DNA of 64,000 nt from UBA2387 sp019454665. GTDB taxonomy: Bacteria; Armatimonadota; Fimbriimonadia; Fimbriimonadales; Fimbriimonadaceae. Positions 24,876 through 33,948 of this stretch are shown piece by piece. Each line of letters opens with the position of its first letter. Position 1 is the stretch's first letter. The notes beneath the pieces were generated by a model. The model searched no databases, was not told the DNA's origin, and saw only the letters and a list, made by a program, of their open reading frames with translations. The position numbers were made by a program, and so were the translations under genes. The stretch lies in the NCBI GenBank assembly GCA_045862995.1, contig BTVX01000014.1:27998-91997 (forward strand), given 5' to 3'.

Positions 24876-25901
24876 TCAGCGCACCCGAAACGACTCGGGC
24901 AACCGCATCGCGGCGAACACGTCCATCGCAAAGCGATCGGTCATGCCTGCGATGTAGTCCACCGCTCCCTGCACGCCGACAAACCCTTCCGGCATCGGTG
25001 CGCCGTTGACGAAGGCCTCGAAGAGCTCCCGCACCACGCCCTGCGCTTTCGGAATGTCCGGATACGCCACGGGGTAGCGGATGTAGACGTTCTCGAAGAG
25101 CCACTCCTTGAGGTCGTTCAGGTGCGCCAGCATCGGCGCGGAAAGGCGGATCGCGGGCTGGTCCAAGCTGTTGTGGATGACGTCCTCGACCATCGCGCCC
25201 ACTCGGCGGCCATGCCTTTCGCCGAGAGGCCCGAACCGAGCCGGGACCACCGAGATCATGCCGCTTCGCATGGCGTCGTCTAGGTCGTGGTTGAGGTAAG
25301 CGATCCGGTCGCTGACACGCACCACGGCCGCCTCCAACGTGGACGTCGGCTCGCCGTCGAAGGCCGTCAGGTCGTTGCGGCCTTTGCTGTGTCCGTCAAT
25401 GCCGGCGCGCACCTCTTGAGTCAGGTTCATTCCTTCCAGCACGTCCACGATGCGCAGACTCTGTTCGTAGTGCCGAAACCGCCCAGGTCCGTCGCCCTGC
25501 TCGGCGAGCCGCTTGGCCAGCACTTGATCCAGCGCTGCCTCGCCGGCATGCCCGAACGGCGTGTGCCCCACGTCGTGCCCCAGGGCGATCGCCTCGATGA
25601 GGTCCTCGTTGAGCCGCAGGGCACGGCCGATGGTCCTGGCGATCTGGGCGACCTCCAACGTGTGCGTCAGACGCGTGCGGTAGTGGTCGCCGCGCGGGTC
25701 CAAGAACACCTGCGTCTTGTGCTTGAGCCTGCGGAAGGGCTTGGAGTGCAGGATGCGGTCGCGGTCGCGCTGGAAGCACGTGCGCACGGGATCGGGCGCC
25801 TCTTCGCGCTCGCGTCCCGCGCTCCTGGCGGCGGGCATGGCAAAAGGCGACAGCGCCTGCAACTCGCGTTGCTCGCTCATCTCGCGGACCGTTGTCGCCA
25901 T
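24876..25901 (-). CDS. dgt: dGTP triphosphohydrolase-like HD-domain protein
   Basis: A 341-residue member of the dGTPase family, which splits dNTPs into nucleoside and triphosphate. The HD-domain metal ligands are visible: H80 in RLTHTLEVAQ, H109-D110 in ALGHDVGHTPFGHAGE, and a downstream Asp in ISVVPARFG/RIAYLNHDLDD. RDRDRILHSKPFRRLKHKTQVF is the family's N-terminal signature. It follows pdhC after 31 bp on the same strand. Confidence 0.92.
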   Translation of the reverse strand: MATTVREMSEQRELQALSPFAMPAARSAGREREEAPDPVRTCFQRDRDRILHSKPFRRLKHKTQVFLDPRGDHYRTRLTHTLEVAQIARTIGRALRLNEDLIEAIALGHDVGHTPFGHAGEAALDQVLAKRLAEQGDGPGRFRHYEQSLRIVDVLEGMNLTQEVRAGIDGHSKGRNDLTAFDGEPTSTLEAAVVRVSDRIAYLNHDLDDAMRSGMISVVPARFGPLGERHGRRVGAMVEDVIHNSLDQPAIRLSAPMLAHLNDLKEWLFENVYIRYPVAYPDIPKAQGVVRELFEAFVNGAPMPEGFVGVQGAVDYIAGMTDRFAMDVFAAMRLPESFRVR

Positions 25902-25932
25902 GCTGCTAGAGACGGATCAGACCGCCGAAAAG

Positions 25933-27144
25933 TCAGCCCAGCAGCCGCGTCGGATTCTCCAAGTAGGAGCACACCAGGTTGACGAACTTCGCGCCGACCG
26001 CTCCATCCACCACTCGGTGGTCGAAGGAACCCGTCACGTTCATGCGGAGCCGCACCTCGATCTCGTCATCGTCGTTGACCACGACCTTCTTGCGCGCGCT
26101 GCCGATCGCTACGATGGCCGCGTTGGGCTGGTTGATGATCGCGGCGAAGCTGTCCACGTTGAGCATGCCCATGTTCGAGATGCTGAACGTGCTTCCGCTC
26201 AGCTCGTCCAAGGCGAGTTTGTTCGACCGGGCCCGACCCGCCAAGTCGCGAGAACGCTCGGAGATTTGCCGCACCGATAGCTGGTCGGCGTGGTGCATCA
26301 CGGGAACGGTGAGCCCGTCGTCGAGGGCCACGGCCATCCCGATGTTCACGTCGCCATGCAGGTGGAGCGTCTTGCCCTGGTAGCTCGCATTGACCTGCGG
26401 CATCTCGCGCAGTGCCATCGCACACGCCTTGATGAGGAAGTCGTTGATGCTGAGCTTCGCGCCTTCGTCCTTGAACTGCGTACGCAGGGCTTCGAGCTTC
26501 TCCAGGTCCGCCTCTACGGTCACGTAGAAGTGCGGGACCTCTTGCTTCGATTGCTGCGTGCGTTGCGCCGTGATCTGACGGAGCCGGTTCAAGTCGAACG
26601 TGGAACCAGGCGTCGAAACCGGAGCCGGCGTAGGAGCCGATCGCATCGGCTGGGCTTGAGGGGCTGCCGCGCCTTCGACATCGGCCGCAACGATGCGCCC
26701 GCCGGGACCCGAGCCCACGATCGAGCCGAGGTCAACACCCCGCTCGGTGGCCAGTTTGCGGGCCAGGGGGCTGATCTTGACCCTTGAGGCAACCGGAGCC
26801 GTGGTCGCTGCCGGGGCATCGGCCTTCGCGGCGGGCGTTGCTGGAGCTTCGACCACCGGTGCAGGTGTGGACCCGTTGCCGGTGCCCCATCCGTGCGGAA
26901 GCGATTCGCCGGACTTCAGAATGGCGGCGATGGCCTTGCCGACCGGAACGGTGTCGCCCGCCGAGATCAGGAACCCGGTCAACGTGCCGCTGCTGGGCGA
27001 TTCGAGTTCGAGCGTGGCTTTGTCGGTCTGAATCGTGCCGATGACTTCGCCGGACTTGACGGCCTCTCCGTCCTTTTTGAGCCACTCGAGCAGAGTGCCT
27101 TCTTCCATTCCATCGCCCATTTTGGGCATGATCACTTCGGTCAT
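25933..27144 (-). CDS. pdhC: 2-oxo acid dehydrogenase E2 (dihydrolipoamide acetyltransferase)
   Basis: A 403-residue E2 core protein. The lipoyl domain carries the lipoylated Lys42 in QTDKATLE. A Pro/Ala-rich linker leads to the peripheral-subunit-binding domain (KISPLARKLATERGVDLGSIVGSGPGGRI, about 123-152). A catalytic acyltransferase domain ends in H376RVVD380G. There is one lipoyl domain only. E1 and E3 genes are not in the window. Assignment to pyruvate rather than another 2-oxo acid is the default, not proven. dgt lies downstream. Confidence 0.9.
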   Translation of the reverse strand: MTEVIMPKMGDGMEEGTLLEWLKKDGEAVKSGEVIGTIQTDKATLELESPSSGTLTGFLISAGDTVPVGKAIAAILKSGESLPHGWGTGNGSTPAPVVEAPATPAAKADAPAATTAPVASRVKISPLARKLATERGVDLGSIVGSGPGGRIVAADVEGAAAPQAQPMRSAPTPAPVSTPGSTFDLNRLRQITAQRTQQSKQEVPHFYVTVEADLEKLEALRTQFKDEGAKLSINDFLIKACAMALREMPQVNASYQGKTLHLHGDVNIGMAVALDDGLTVPVMHHADQLSVRQISERSRDLAGRARSNKLALDELSGSTFSISNMGMLNVDSFAAIINQPNAAIVAIGSARKKVVVNDDDEIEVRLRMNVTGSFDHRVVDGAVGAKFVNLVCSYLENPTRLLG

Positions 27145-27210
27145 AAGATGTCGCTGAGATTACCCTTCGCTCGCCTTGAGCCGTCGGATCCGTTGCAGCA
27201 CCGGGCCGGC

Positions 27211-27693
27211 ATGGCGACCATGCTCACCATTCGCGAGGGCGTGCCCCGCCGCCAGTTGGGCAGCCAACTCGGTTGGTTTCTGCTGTGGCTGGGCACGACG
27301 GCGGTGGCGGTCTACCTGAATCCGAACGCGGCGGGCCACGGGACGCACCAGAGCCTTGGGTTGCCCCCCTGCCCCAGCGTCCTCGCGATGGGGCGTCCGT
27401 GTCCGGGTTGCGGACTGACCACCTCGTTCGCACTCACCGTGCGCGGGTCGCTTCCTGAGGCGTTCCAGGCGCACGCCATGGGCACGTTTCTTTACTCTCT
27501 GTTCACCGTGGCGGCGGTTCTCGCGATTTGGGGCTTTGCGACTCGCCGCTCGGTCGAGTTGAACCGCAGTTGGGACCGGGGGATTCTGGTGTTGCTGATC
27601 GTGTTCCTCGGCTACGGCGGGATTCGGTTCGCCACCCACTCCGATTACGCCACGCCCCGAGAGGAGATGATGCGCGGACTCTGGAGGCGCTGA
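27211..27693 (+). CDS. DUF2752 membrane protein
   Basis: About 160 residues with three hydrophobic segments and the DUF2752 hallmark RPCPGCGLTTSFAL between the first two. Family function is unknown. ATG 27211 is chosen. An in-frame ATG at 27148 would leave only 3 bp to the divergent pdhC start, which is implausible, though an untranslated leader could overlap. Confidence 0.75.
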   Translation: MATMLTIREGVPRRQLGSQLGWFLLWLGTTAVAVYLNPNAAGHGTHQSLGLPPCPSVLAMGRPCPGCGLTTSFALTVRGSLPEAFQAHAMGTFLYSLFTVAAVLAIWGFATRRSVELNRSWDRGILVLLIVFLGYGGIRFATHSDYATPREEMMRGLWRR

Positions 27694-27739
27694 GGGTTCG
27701 GCAGGACTTCTCGCTGGCGGCAGCGTATCTGGATCATCT

Positions 27740-29047
27740 GTGGTTCTCGGTCGCCGCGCCTTCGCACTGATCGGCCTCCTCGTCGTCGGCATGGCGACGA
27801 GCGGGTGTTTTTCGCGTGCGACGGGCTGCCCGGAGGGCAAGACCTGCCTCCGGTACATGGCCTGGGGGAATCCGCAACAGTTCGAGGTCGAGCGCCAGAT
27901 CGTCAAACGGTTCAACGACCAGAACCCAGACCTGCACGTAACCGTGTTCAGCGTCCCTGGCACGTCGTACGCCCAGAAGCAGATCATGATGCTCGGCTCG
28001 CGCACTGCGCCGGACGTCATGCGCGTGGACCACTACTTCTTCCCCAACCTAGCGGCAAAGGGCCACTTCACGGACCTCACGCCATACGCCGAGGCAGACC
28101 CGTCGTTCGATCCCGACGTCTACTTCCCCACCGCCCTTGAGGAATGCTACGTGGACGGCAAGCTCATGGCCCTGAACGTTTTGTTCGGGGGCATCGCCAT
28201 GTACTACAACAAAACGATGTTTCGCGAAGCGGGTCTGGAGGACCCGTGGGAGTTGCACCAACGTGGCCAATGGACGTGGGCTCGGTTCAGACAGAGCGCG
28301 ATCGCCCTCACTCGGTTCGAAGGCGGCCGACCCAAGCGCTTCGGAACAACCGTGCCCCAGTTGCCGGCCATCATCGCCTGCGTGCGGGGCTTTGGCGGCG
28401 AGATGATCGACCTTGAAGCCAACCAAAGCCTCCTGGACCAACCCGGTACGATCGCCGCCTACCAGTTCCTCGCCGATCTCGTCTGGGTGGATCGCGCCGC
28501 CCCCACGCCTGCCCAGGGTGCGAACTTCGCGTTCACTTTCGAATCGGGCAAGGTGGGCATGGTGCTCGATTTCATGGGCATGATCCCCCGGTATCGCGAA
28601 GTGGCCAAAGGCTTTGAATGGGATGTCGCGCCGATCCCGAAGGGACCTGCCGGCGGACGAACCGTCATCAAGGGCAATCAACTCGTCATCCCCAAGAACT
28701 GCAAGAACCCCGAGGCGGCGTGGCGATTCGTCAAGTACATGGCGAGTCAGGAAACCGAGCGTGTCTTGTACGCCCAAATCAGGAGGTGTTTTCCCACGCG
28801 AAAGGACGTCGCCTACTCGCCCGAGTATCTGCAAACCGATCAGCCCCCCTATCAACTGCAGGCGTTTGTCGAATCCGTAGAGAACGGTCGCATCTTGCCG
28901 ATCAACGAACGCTGGATCGAGTGGATCAACGCTCTGCAAATGGAGACCGATAACTTGTTCGCCGGGCGCGAACGCGACGTTGCTGTTGTCCTGCGCCGAG
29001 CGAAGGACAAGATCAACACCATCCTTTCGGAGGACCCGGGTCTTTGA
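27740..29047 (+). CDS. Sugar ABC transporter substrate-binding lipoprotein
   Basis: A 435-residue extracellular solute-binding protein of family 1. A lipoprotein signal with lipobox T-S-G-C lies at about residues 20-23. NPQQFEVERQIVKRFNDQNPDLHVTV and APDVMRVDHYFFPNLAAKGHFTDLTPY are typical. VIPKNCKNPEAAWRFVKYMASQE is the conserved C-terminal lobe segment. Its GTG start is followed by two permease genes with 4-bp overlaps. Ligand unknown; likely a mono- or oligosaccharide. Confidence 0.9.
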   Translation: MVLGRRAFALIGLLVVGMATSGCFSRATGCPEGKTCLRYMAWGNPQQFEVERQIVKRFNDQNPDLHVTVFSVPGTSYAQKQIMMLGSRTAPDVMRVDHYFFPNLAAKGHFTDLTPYAEADPSFDPDVYFPTALEECYVDGKLMALNVLFGGIAMYYNKTMFREAGLEDPWELHQRGQWTWARFRQSAIALTRFEGGRPKRFGTTVPQLPAIIACVRGFGGEMIDLEANQSLLDQPGTIAAYQFLADLVWVDRAAPTPAQGANFAFTFESGKVGMVLDFMGMIPRYREVAKGFEWDVAPIPKGPAGGRTVIKGNQLVIPKNCKNPEAAWRFVKYMASQETERVLYAQIRRCFPTRKDVAYSPEYLQTDQPPYQLQAFVESVENGRILPINERWIEWINALQMETDNLFAGRERDVAVVLRRAKDKINTILSEDPGL

Positions 29048-29931
29048 AGCGTCTGGCAGACCGTCCCGCCTTCTGGGGATGGCTGTTCATCACGCCCTGG
29101 CTTGCGGGATTCCTGGGTTTCACCGCTGGCCCGATGCTGGCTTCTCTCTGGTTGTCGTTTTACAAGTACGACCTGGTCAATCTTGAGTACGTCGGCTTGG
29201 AAAACTATCGGCGCTTGCCCCTCGACCCCCTGTTTTGGAAGGCGTTGTCGAACACCTTTGCCTACGCGTTCATCTCGGTGCCCCTAGGGGTCGCTGGTTC
29301 GTTGATGATCGCCTTGTTGCTCAACCAGAAGGTGCGCGGCATTCCCCTCTTCCGGATGCTCTTCTACATTCCCTCGCTCGTACCAAGCGTCGCGGCCGCT
29401 ATCCTGTGGCAATGGGTGTTCAACGCCGAGAACGGCGCCCTCAATCTTGGCTTGGGATTCCTAGGGCTGCCGACGCCCCAATGGCTTCAGGATGAGCGTT
29501 TCACGCTGCCCGCGTTCGTGCTCATGTCCCTATGGGGCGTGGGCGGCGCCCGCATGGTGATCTTTCTGGCAGGTCTTCAGGGCATCTCCGAGACCTACTA
29601 CGAAGCTGCACGACTCGACGGAGCAAGCCATCGGCAGCAGTTCTGGCATGTCACCCTTCCTTTGCTGTCTCCGGTGATGTTCTTCAACCTGGTCTTGGGT
29701 CTCATCGGCGCGTTCCAGATCTTCACACAGGCCTACATCATGACAGGTGGCGGACCGAACAACGCCTCGCTCTTCTATGCCCTCTATCTCTTCCGAACTG
29801 CGTTCGAGCAGTTCAAACTGGGTAAGGCGAGCGCGCTTGCTTGGGTCTTGTTCGCGATTCTCCTGATCTTCACGTTGATCCAGTTCCGTGCATCCAAGAA
29901 GTGGGTTCACTACGAAGGAGGCGAGGCGTGA
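29044..29931 (+). CDS. Sugar ABC transporter permease (MalF/UgpA type)
   Basis: A 295-residue inner-membrane protein with six hydrophobic segments. It has the coupling EAA-loop motif YYEAARLDGASHRQQFWHVTLPLLSPV (about 180-206), which contacts the ATPase. The TTG start overlaps the binding-protein stop. No ATPase gene is in this operon, so a shared MsmX-type ATPase encoded elsewhere is likely. Confidence 0.9.
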   Translation: MKRLADRPAFWGWLFITPWLAGFLGFTAGPMLASLWLSFYKYDLVNLEYVGLENYRRLPLDPLFWKALSNTFAYAFISVPLGVAGSLMIALLLNQKVRGIPLFRMLFYIPSLVPSVAAAILWQWVFNAENGALNLGLGFLGLPTPQWLQDERFTLPAFVLMSLWGVGGARMVIFLAGLQGISETYYEAARLDGASHRQQFWHVTLPLLSPVMFFNLVLGLIGAFQIFTQAYIMTGGGPNNASLFYALYLFRTAFEQFKLGKASALAWVLFAILLIFTLIQFRASKKWVHYEGGEA

Positions 29932-30746
29932 AGCGTTTCTTGGTGTGGATCGCCCTAATCGGTGGGTCGGTGTTCTTCGTCATTCCGTTCCTGTGGACCG
30001 TCGCGACGGCTCTCAAGACTCAAGAAGAGATCGCGAAAGATCCGACCCGTCTGGTGCCCATGCAACCAACATGGGAGAACTTCCCCGCGGCATGGAATGC
30101 CTTGCCGTTCCTCAACTTCGTCGAGAACACGGTGTTTGTGACCTTGGTGAGCATGACGATGCAAGTGATTACTGGTTCGCTTGTGGCATATGGGTTCGCG
30201 CGGTTCCAGTTCAAAGGTCGCGACCTTCTGTTCATGACGATGATATCCACCATGTTGTTGCCGGGACAGGTGACGATGATCCCCGTTTATCTGATTTGGC
30301 GGCAACTCGGGGCCATTGACACGTTTGCCCCTTTGACGGTGCCGGCGTTCTTCGGCGGCGGTGCATTCTCCATCTTTTTGTTGCGCCAGTTCTTCATGAC
30401 CATCCCTCGCGAATTGGACGAAGCGATGCTCATTGATGGGGCAAGTTACTGGGGGATTCTATGGCGCTTGATCGTGCCGCTCAGCGGTCCCGCGATCACG
30501 ACCGTGGTGGTCTTCAGCTTCATCGGTAACTGGGACTCGTTCGATGGTCCCTTGATCTACCTCAATTCACCCGAGAACTACACGATGTCCATCGGGCTAC
30601 GCCTGTTCCAAGACACGTTCGGGACGAACATGGGGCAGTTGATGGCCGCCTCGCTCATGCACATCGTACCGACGATCATCCTCTTCTTCGCCGCCCAGAA
30701 ATACTTCATCAAGGGCGTCCACCTGAGCGGCCTCGGCGGCCGTTGA
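29928..30746 (+). CDS. Sugar ABC transporter permease (MalG/UgpE type)
   Basis: A 272-residue second permease. The EAA loop reads ELDEAMLIDGASYWGILWRLIVPLSGP (about 163-189), and the C-terminus QKYFIKGVHLSGLGGR is typical of MalG-like subunits. GTG 29928 overlaps the first permease by 4 bp and has a strong GGAGGCGAGG ribosome-binding site. Confidence 0.9.
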   Translation: MKRFLVWIALIGGSVFFVIPFLWTVATALKTQEEIAKDPTRLVPMQPTWENFPAAWNALPFLNFVENTVFVTLVSMTMQVITGSLVAYGFARFQFKGRDLLFMTMISTMLLPGQVTMIPVYLIWRQLGAIDTFAPLTVPAFFGGGAFSIFLLRQFFMTIPRELDEAMLIDGASYWGILWRLIVPLSGPAITTVVVFSFIGNWDSFDGPLIYLNSPENYTMSIGLRLFQDTFGTNMGQLMAASLMHIVPTIILFFAAQKYFIKGVHLSGLGGR

Positions 30747-30764
30747 GATTGCAGGGTTCAGCGT

Positions 30765-31220
30765 TCAGGGTTCGGCTTCCGAGCCTTCGGCGCGGCGCTT
30801 GATCGCCTCCAGGACATTGTCAAGGTTCGCCTGCACGATCTTCTGAACGACCTTGGCGACCAGCGGACCGAGACCCGGAACGCGGTACTCGTAGTCCACG
30901 ATGCTGTCGAACCGCGTGCCACCGTTCTCCTCGGTGAATCTCCACTCGCCGGACATCGAGTCGTAGTCACCCTCAAGTTGGCGAAACGTGCAGGTATTTG
31001 CCTCCAAATCCCACACATCTTCTTGTCGCCAGCGGACCTTCAGCATGAACTGGGGGATCATGCCGACCCAATCGCTGACCACCCGACCACCCTCCCGCTC
31101 GACGATGTCCAGCGACTTGACGTCCTGCATGAACTCTGGAAAGGACGCATTGTCTTGGGCGACTTCGACAACGTGCGCCAAGGGCGCGTTGACCCAGGTG
31201 GAACAGCGAATGGTCGGCAT
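30765..31220 (-). CDS. SRPBCC/polyketide-cyclase-like lipid-binding protein
   Basis: A 151-residue START/SRPBCC-fold protein (coenzyme Q-binding COQ10 type). It opens with TIRCSTWVNAPLAHVVEVAQDNASFPEFM and ends in a long C-terminal helix LGPLVAKVVQKIVQANLDNVLEAIKRRA that would close a hydrophobic cavity. Ligand unknown. It diverges from the dehydrogenase pair. Confidence 0.78.
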   Translation of the reverse strand: MPTIRCSTWVNAPLAHVVEVAQDNASFPEFMQDVKSLDIVEREGGRVVSDWVGMIPQFMLKVRWRQEDVWDLEANTCTFRQLEGDYDSMSGEWRFTEENGGTRFDSIVDYEYRVPGLGPLVAKVVQKIVQANLDNVLEAIKRRAEGSEAEP

Positions 31221-31290
31221 GAGAGGGATTACCTTCGAGGGCGTATAATTCGGAGTCTACCAGCGGCTGAGTCCGTTGGCGGAATGCTTC

Positions 31291-32286
31291 ATGCGAGCCC
31301 TGATTCTTGAACAGCCCGGTTCGGTTCGGCTGCAGGAGACGGCCGTTCCCGAACCCGGACCCGGCGACGTTCTCTTGCGCGTGCGGGCCGCGACGACCTG
31401 CGGCACCGACCTGAAGGCCTACCTTCGCGGCCATCCCCAGATTCCCATGCCCGGCACGTTCGGGCACGAATACAGCGGCGAAGTTGCGGCAGTGGGCGTC
31501 GGCGCACCTTTCCGGGAGGGCGATGCCGTCATGGGCGTCCACTCGGCGCCGTGCAAGACGTGTCGCTGGTGCCTGCGGGGCCAGGAGAACCTCTGCGAGA
31601 CGATCATGGCGACCAAAGTCCTGGGCAGCTATGCCGAGTACCTTCTGGTTCCAGCCCGCATTGCCAAGCAGCACCTGTTCCACAAGCCGTCTGGCCTCAG
31701 TTTCGAACGCGCTGCCCTGCTCGAACCGCTGGCCTGCGTACTCCAGGGGTTGTCGCTGCTGCGCCTTCGACCCGAGGATCGCGTCCTGGTCATCGGCCCC
31801 GGGGCCATCGGGCTGCTGTTCGTCGCCGCTCTGCGCTACATGGGGGTTGGCGAGGTGACTCTCGCCGGCCGAAACGAGAACCGCCTTGCCGTTGGCCAAC
31901 AGTTGGGCGCCAAGATTCAGACATTCGACCCGAAGAGTCCAGCCCTGCGCGGGTTCGACTGCGTCATCGAATGCACGGGCGCCGTCGAGGTGTGGGAGCG
32001 CTCGCTCGATTTCGTGGTGCGTGGCGGCACGGTCGTCCTTTTCGGCGGATGCCGCGTGGGAACGACGGCCTGCTTCGACACGCGCCGCGTGCACTACGAC
32101 CAGATCACCATCCTCAGCCCCTTCCACTTTGGCACCGAAGCCGTGATGCGCGCCCGCGATTGGTTGCTCGATCCCCGCTTCGAAGTCGGCCCCCTCATCT
32201 CGGGCAAGCGGTCCCTCGCCGAGGGTGCCCAAGTGTTCGAGGACTTGCGAATGGGCCAGGGCATCAAGTTCGTCTTCGAGCCGTGA
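31291..32286 (+). CDS. Zinc-dependent alcohol/sorbitol dehydrogenase-like (MDR)
   Basis: A 331-residue medium-chain dehydrogenase. Catalytic zinc ligands are in TTCGTDLKAY and GHEYSGEV. Structural-zinc cysteines are in CKTCRWCLRGQENLCE. The Rossmann motif is VIGPGAIGLLFVAA. The ATG 31291 start (MRALILEQPG) is preferred over TTG 31276. TATAAT lies about 42 nt upstream. It overlaps the next dehydrogenase by GTGA. Next to a sugar importer, oxidation of a sugar or polyol is a reasonable guess. Confidence 0.88.
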   Translation: MRALILEQPGSVRLQETAVPEPGPGDVLLRVRAATTCGTDLKAYLRGHPQIPMPGTFGHEYSGEVAAVGVGAPFREGDAVMGVHSAPCKTCRWCLRGQENLCETIMATKVLGSYAEYLLVPARIAKQHLFHKPSGLSFERAALLEPLACVLQGLSLLRLRPEDRVLVIGPGAIGLLFVAALRYMGVGEVTLAGRNENRLAVGQQLGAKIQTFDPKSPALRGFDCVIECTGAVEVWERSLDFVVRGGTVVLFGGCRVGTTACFDTRRVHYDQITILSPFHFGTEAVMRARDWLLDPRFEVGPLISGKRSLAEGAQVFEDLRMGQGIKFVFEP

Positions 32287-33242
32287 ACACGGGCAACCGA
32301 CTCGCTCGATATGTGAAAGGCGGCAGCGTCGAAATCGTGGACGCATCCGCTCCAAAGATGCCATCCCGAGGCTTGCTCGTCCGAACCGAAGCCTGTGGTC
32401 TTTGCTCGGGCGAGCTCATGGCGTGGTACCTTGACCGCAAGGCGCCCCACGTTTTGGGGCACGAGGTGTGCGGCATCGTCGAAGCCTCGGACGATCCCAG
32501 GTTCCCCGTCGGCTCGCGCGTCTTCCCCCACCACCATGCGCCTTGCCTCTCTTGCGAGTGGTGCGCTACAGGTCGTCATGTGCACTGTCCGCAATGGAAG
32601 GCGACGCGTCTCGATCCCGGCGGCATGGCGGAATCGTTTGCAGTTCTGTCCGGAAACCTGAACGATACGCATGTTGTGAACGACCTGCGCCCCGTGGATG
32701 CGGCCCTCGCCGAGCCTCTCGCGTGCGTGCACAAATCGCTCGCCTTGCTGCCCGATTGGGGGACTTCGGCCGTCGTCGGGCTCGGTGCGCTTGGCCTGAT
32801 GCACGCACTGGTGAGAAAGGGCATGACCGGCTACGACACGAACCCGGCCCGGCGCACGTGGGCCGAATCGCAAGGCGTGCGCGCCCTCTCGCCCAAGCAA
32901 GCCGAACCTGCGGATGCGGTCGTCGTCTGCCCAGGTACGAGGGCTGCTCTGGAATTTGGGTTGAACTTGTTGCAGCCCGGTGGAACCTTGGTGCTCTTTG
33001 CGCCGTTGCCTCCCTCGCAGCCCGTCTCCCTCGATTTGGAGGCGCTCTACTTCCGCGACTTACACTTTTCCACCAGCTACTCGTGCGGCCCTGACCACAC
33101 GGCGCGCGCGTTGGCGACCCTTCGTTCGGGCGGGTTGAGGGCCGAGCAAGTGGTCAGCGATTTCATCACGCTGGACGAACTGCCCCGGGCGTACCACGCC
33201 ATGCGCTCGGGCGAGATCCTGAAGGCGATGGTGGTTTTCTAG
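32283..33242 (+). CDS. Second zinc-dependent alcohol dehydrogenase family protein
   Basis: A 319-residue MDR protein. Catalytic-site residues are in EACGLCSGE and GHEVCGIVEA, and the structural-zinc segment is CLSCEWCATGRHVHC. The nucleotide-binding loop is short (VVGLGALGLMHALV) and the following region is compact, so the protein is slightly short for the family. GTG start coupled to the first dehydrogenase. The two probably act in one pathway; the substrate is unknown. Confidence 0.85.
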   Translation: MNTGNRLARYVKGGSVEIVDASAPKMPSRGLLVRTEACGLCSGELMAWYLDRKAPHVLGHEVCGIVEASDDPRFPVGSRVFPHHHAPCLSCEWCATGRHVHCPQWKATRLDPGGMAESFAVLSGNLNDTHVVNDLRPVDAALAEPLACVHKSLALLPDWGTSAVVGLGALGLMHALVRKGMTGYDTNPARRTWAESQGVRALSPKQAEPADAVVVCPGTRAALEFGLNLLQPGGTLVLFAPLPPSQPVSLDLEALYFRDLHFSTSYSCGPDHTARALATLRSGGLRAEQVVSDFITLDELPRAYHAMRSGEILKAMVVF

Positions 33243-33835
33243 GAACTGCACGGGAAGAGCAGCGTCACACCAAGCGCGAACACCCAATACAGCAGGCTCG
33301 CGCTCAGCACGAGGATCGAGTCCATCGTCCAAGACGATTCGGTCAAGCCAATGACCAGAGTCGTGCAGACCGTCATCACCCACATCGAGGTCATGAAGAA
33401 CGTCCGACGGATCCCAGGCGCTCGATGCGTTTTGTAGTAGTTCTCAATTTCAAATTCTACGGGAACGCCTGTCAGCCGAGCGATGGCAGGTTCGATGGCC
33501 TCGCGGAGCTGACGAGAAAGAACCGAGTGCACGGCATACGAGTATTGGATCAGCACCGTGTAGTAGATCGAGACCAAAGGCGCGGCGAGCAAGACCCGGT
33601 GCATGTCGCGCATCTGGTCGGTCCTCGTCGCGCTGATGGCCACGATCGCGGCAAGCGAGACTGTCATCTGAATCGAGTAGCGGTCGCGTTGCTCGATCCG
33701 CTGCCGGATCTCGTTCCGCAGTTCCTGATGGATCGCCTCGTATCTCGCCAACTCATGGTCTTTCTCCAGGCGGACGCGCAAGCGGCGGTCCACCAACTTG
33801 GAGAGCGCAAGCTGCGTCGGGGCCTGATCGTCCAT
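33239..33835 (-). CDS. Four-helix membrane protein with N-terminal coiled coil, unknown
   Basis: 198 residues from ATG 33835 (an upstream ATG at 33892 exists). Residues 1-50 are strongly charged and helical (RLRVRLEKDHELARYEAIHQELRNEIRQ). Four hydrophobic segments follow, in two pairs separated by a soluble loop containing VPVEFEIENYYKTHR. No family recognised. Its stop overlaps the convergent dehydrogenase by 4 bp. Confidence 0.55.
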   Translation of the reverse strand: MDDQAPTQLALSKLVDRRLRVRLEKDHELARYEAIHQELRNEIRQRIEQRDRYSIQMTVSLAAIVAISATRTDQMRDMHRVLLAAPLVSIYYTVLIQYSYAVHSVLSRQLREAIEPAIARLTGVPVEFEIENYYKTHRAPGIRRTFFMTSMWVMTVCTTLVIGLTESSWTMDSILVLSASLLYWVFALGVTLLFPCSS

Positions 33836-33886
33836 GTCGCTCTTGGTTCGCGATAGGCTTCGCCAAGTCCTTGCACGTCTCGCCTC

Positions 33887-33910
33887 GGTCACGACGGAGC
33901 GTGACCCTCC
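33887..33910 (-). repeat. REP-like palindromic unit
   Basis: Read on the minus strand: GGAG, then stem GGTCACG, loop CTCCGT, stem CGTGACC. It has the same length, head and loop as three units inside gltX (57289-57382), with a different but still complementary stem. It lies in the divergent intergenic region before the enoyl-CoA hydratase gene. Confidence 0.8.
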
Positions 33911-33948
33911 AGCACCCCACGGCAGCCCGGTCGTCCATACTTGAGGCC

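Noticed and set aside
30752..30775. CAGGGTTCAGCGTTCAGGGTTC tandem-like words after the ABC permease, given here as GGTTCAG repeats
   Set aside because: Only two short imperfect units, partly within the stop region of the SRPBCC gene; not enough for a repeat call.
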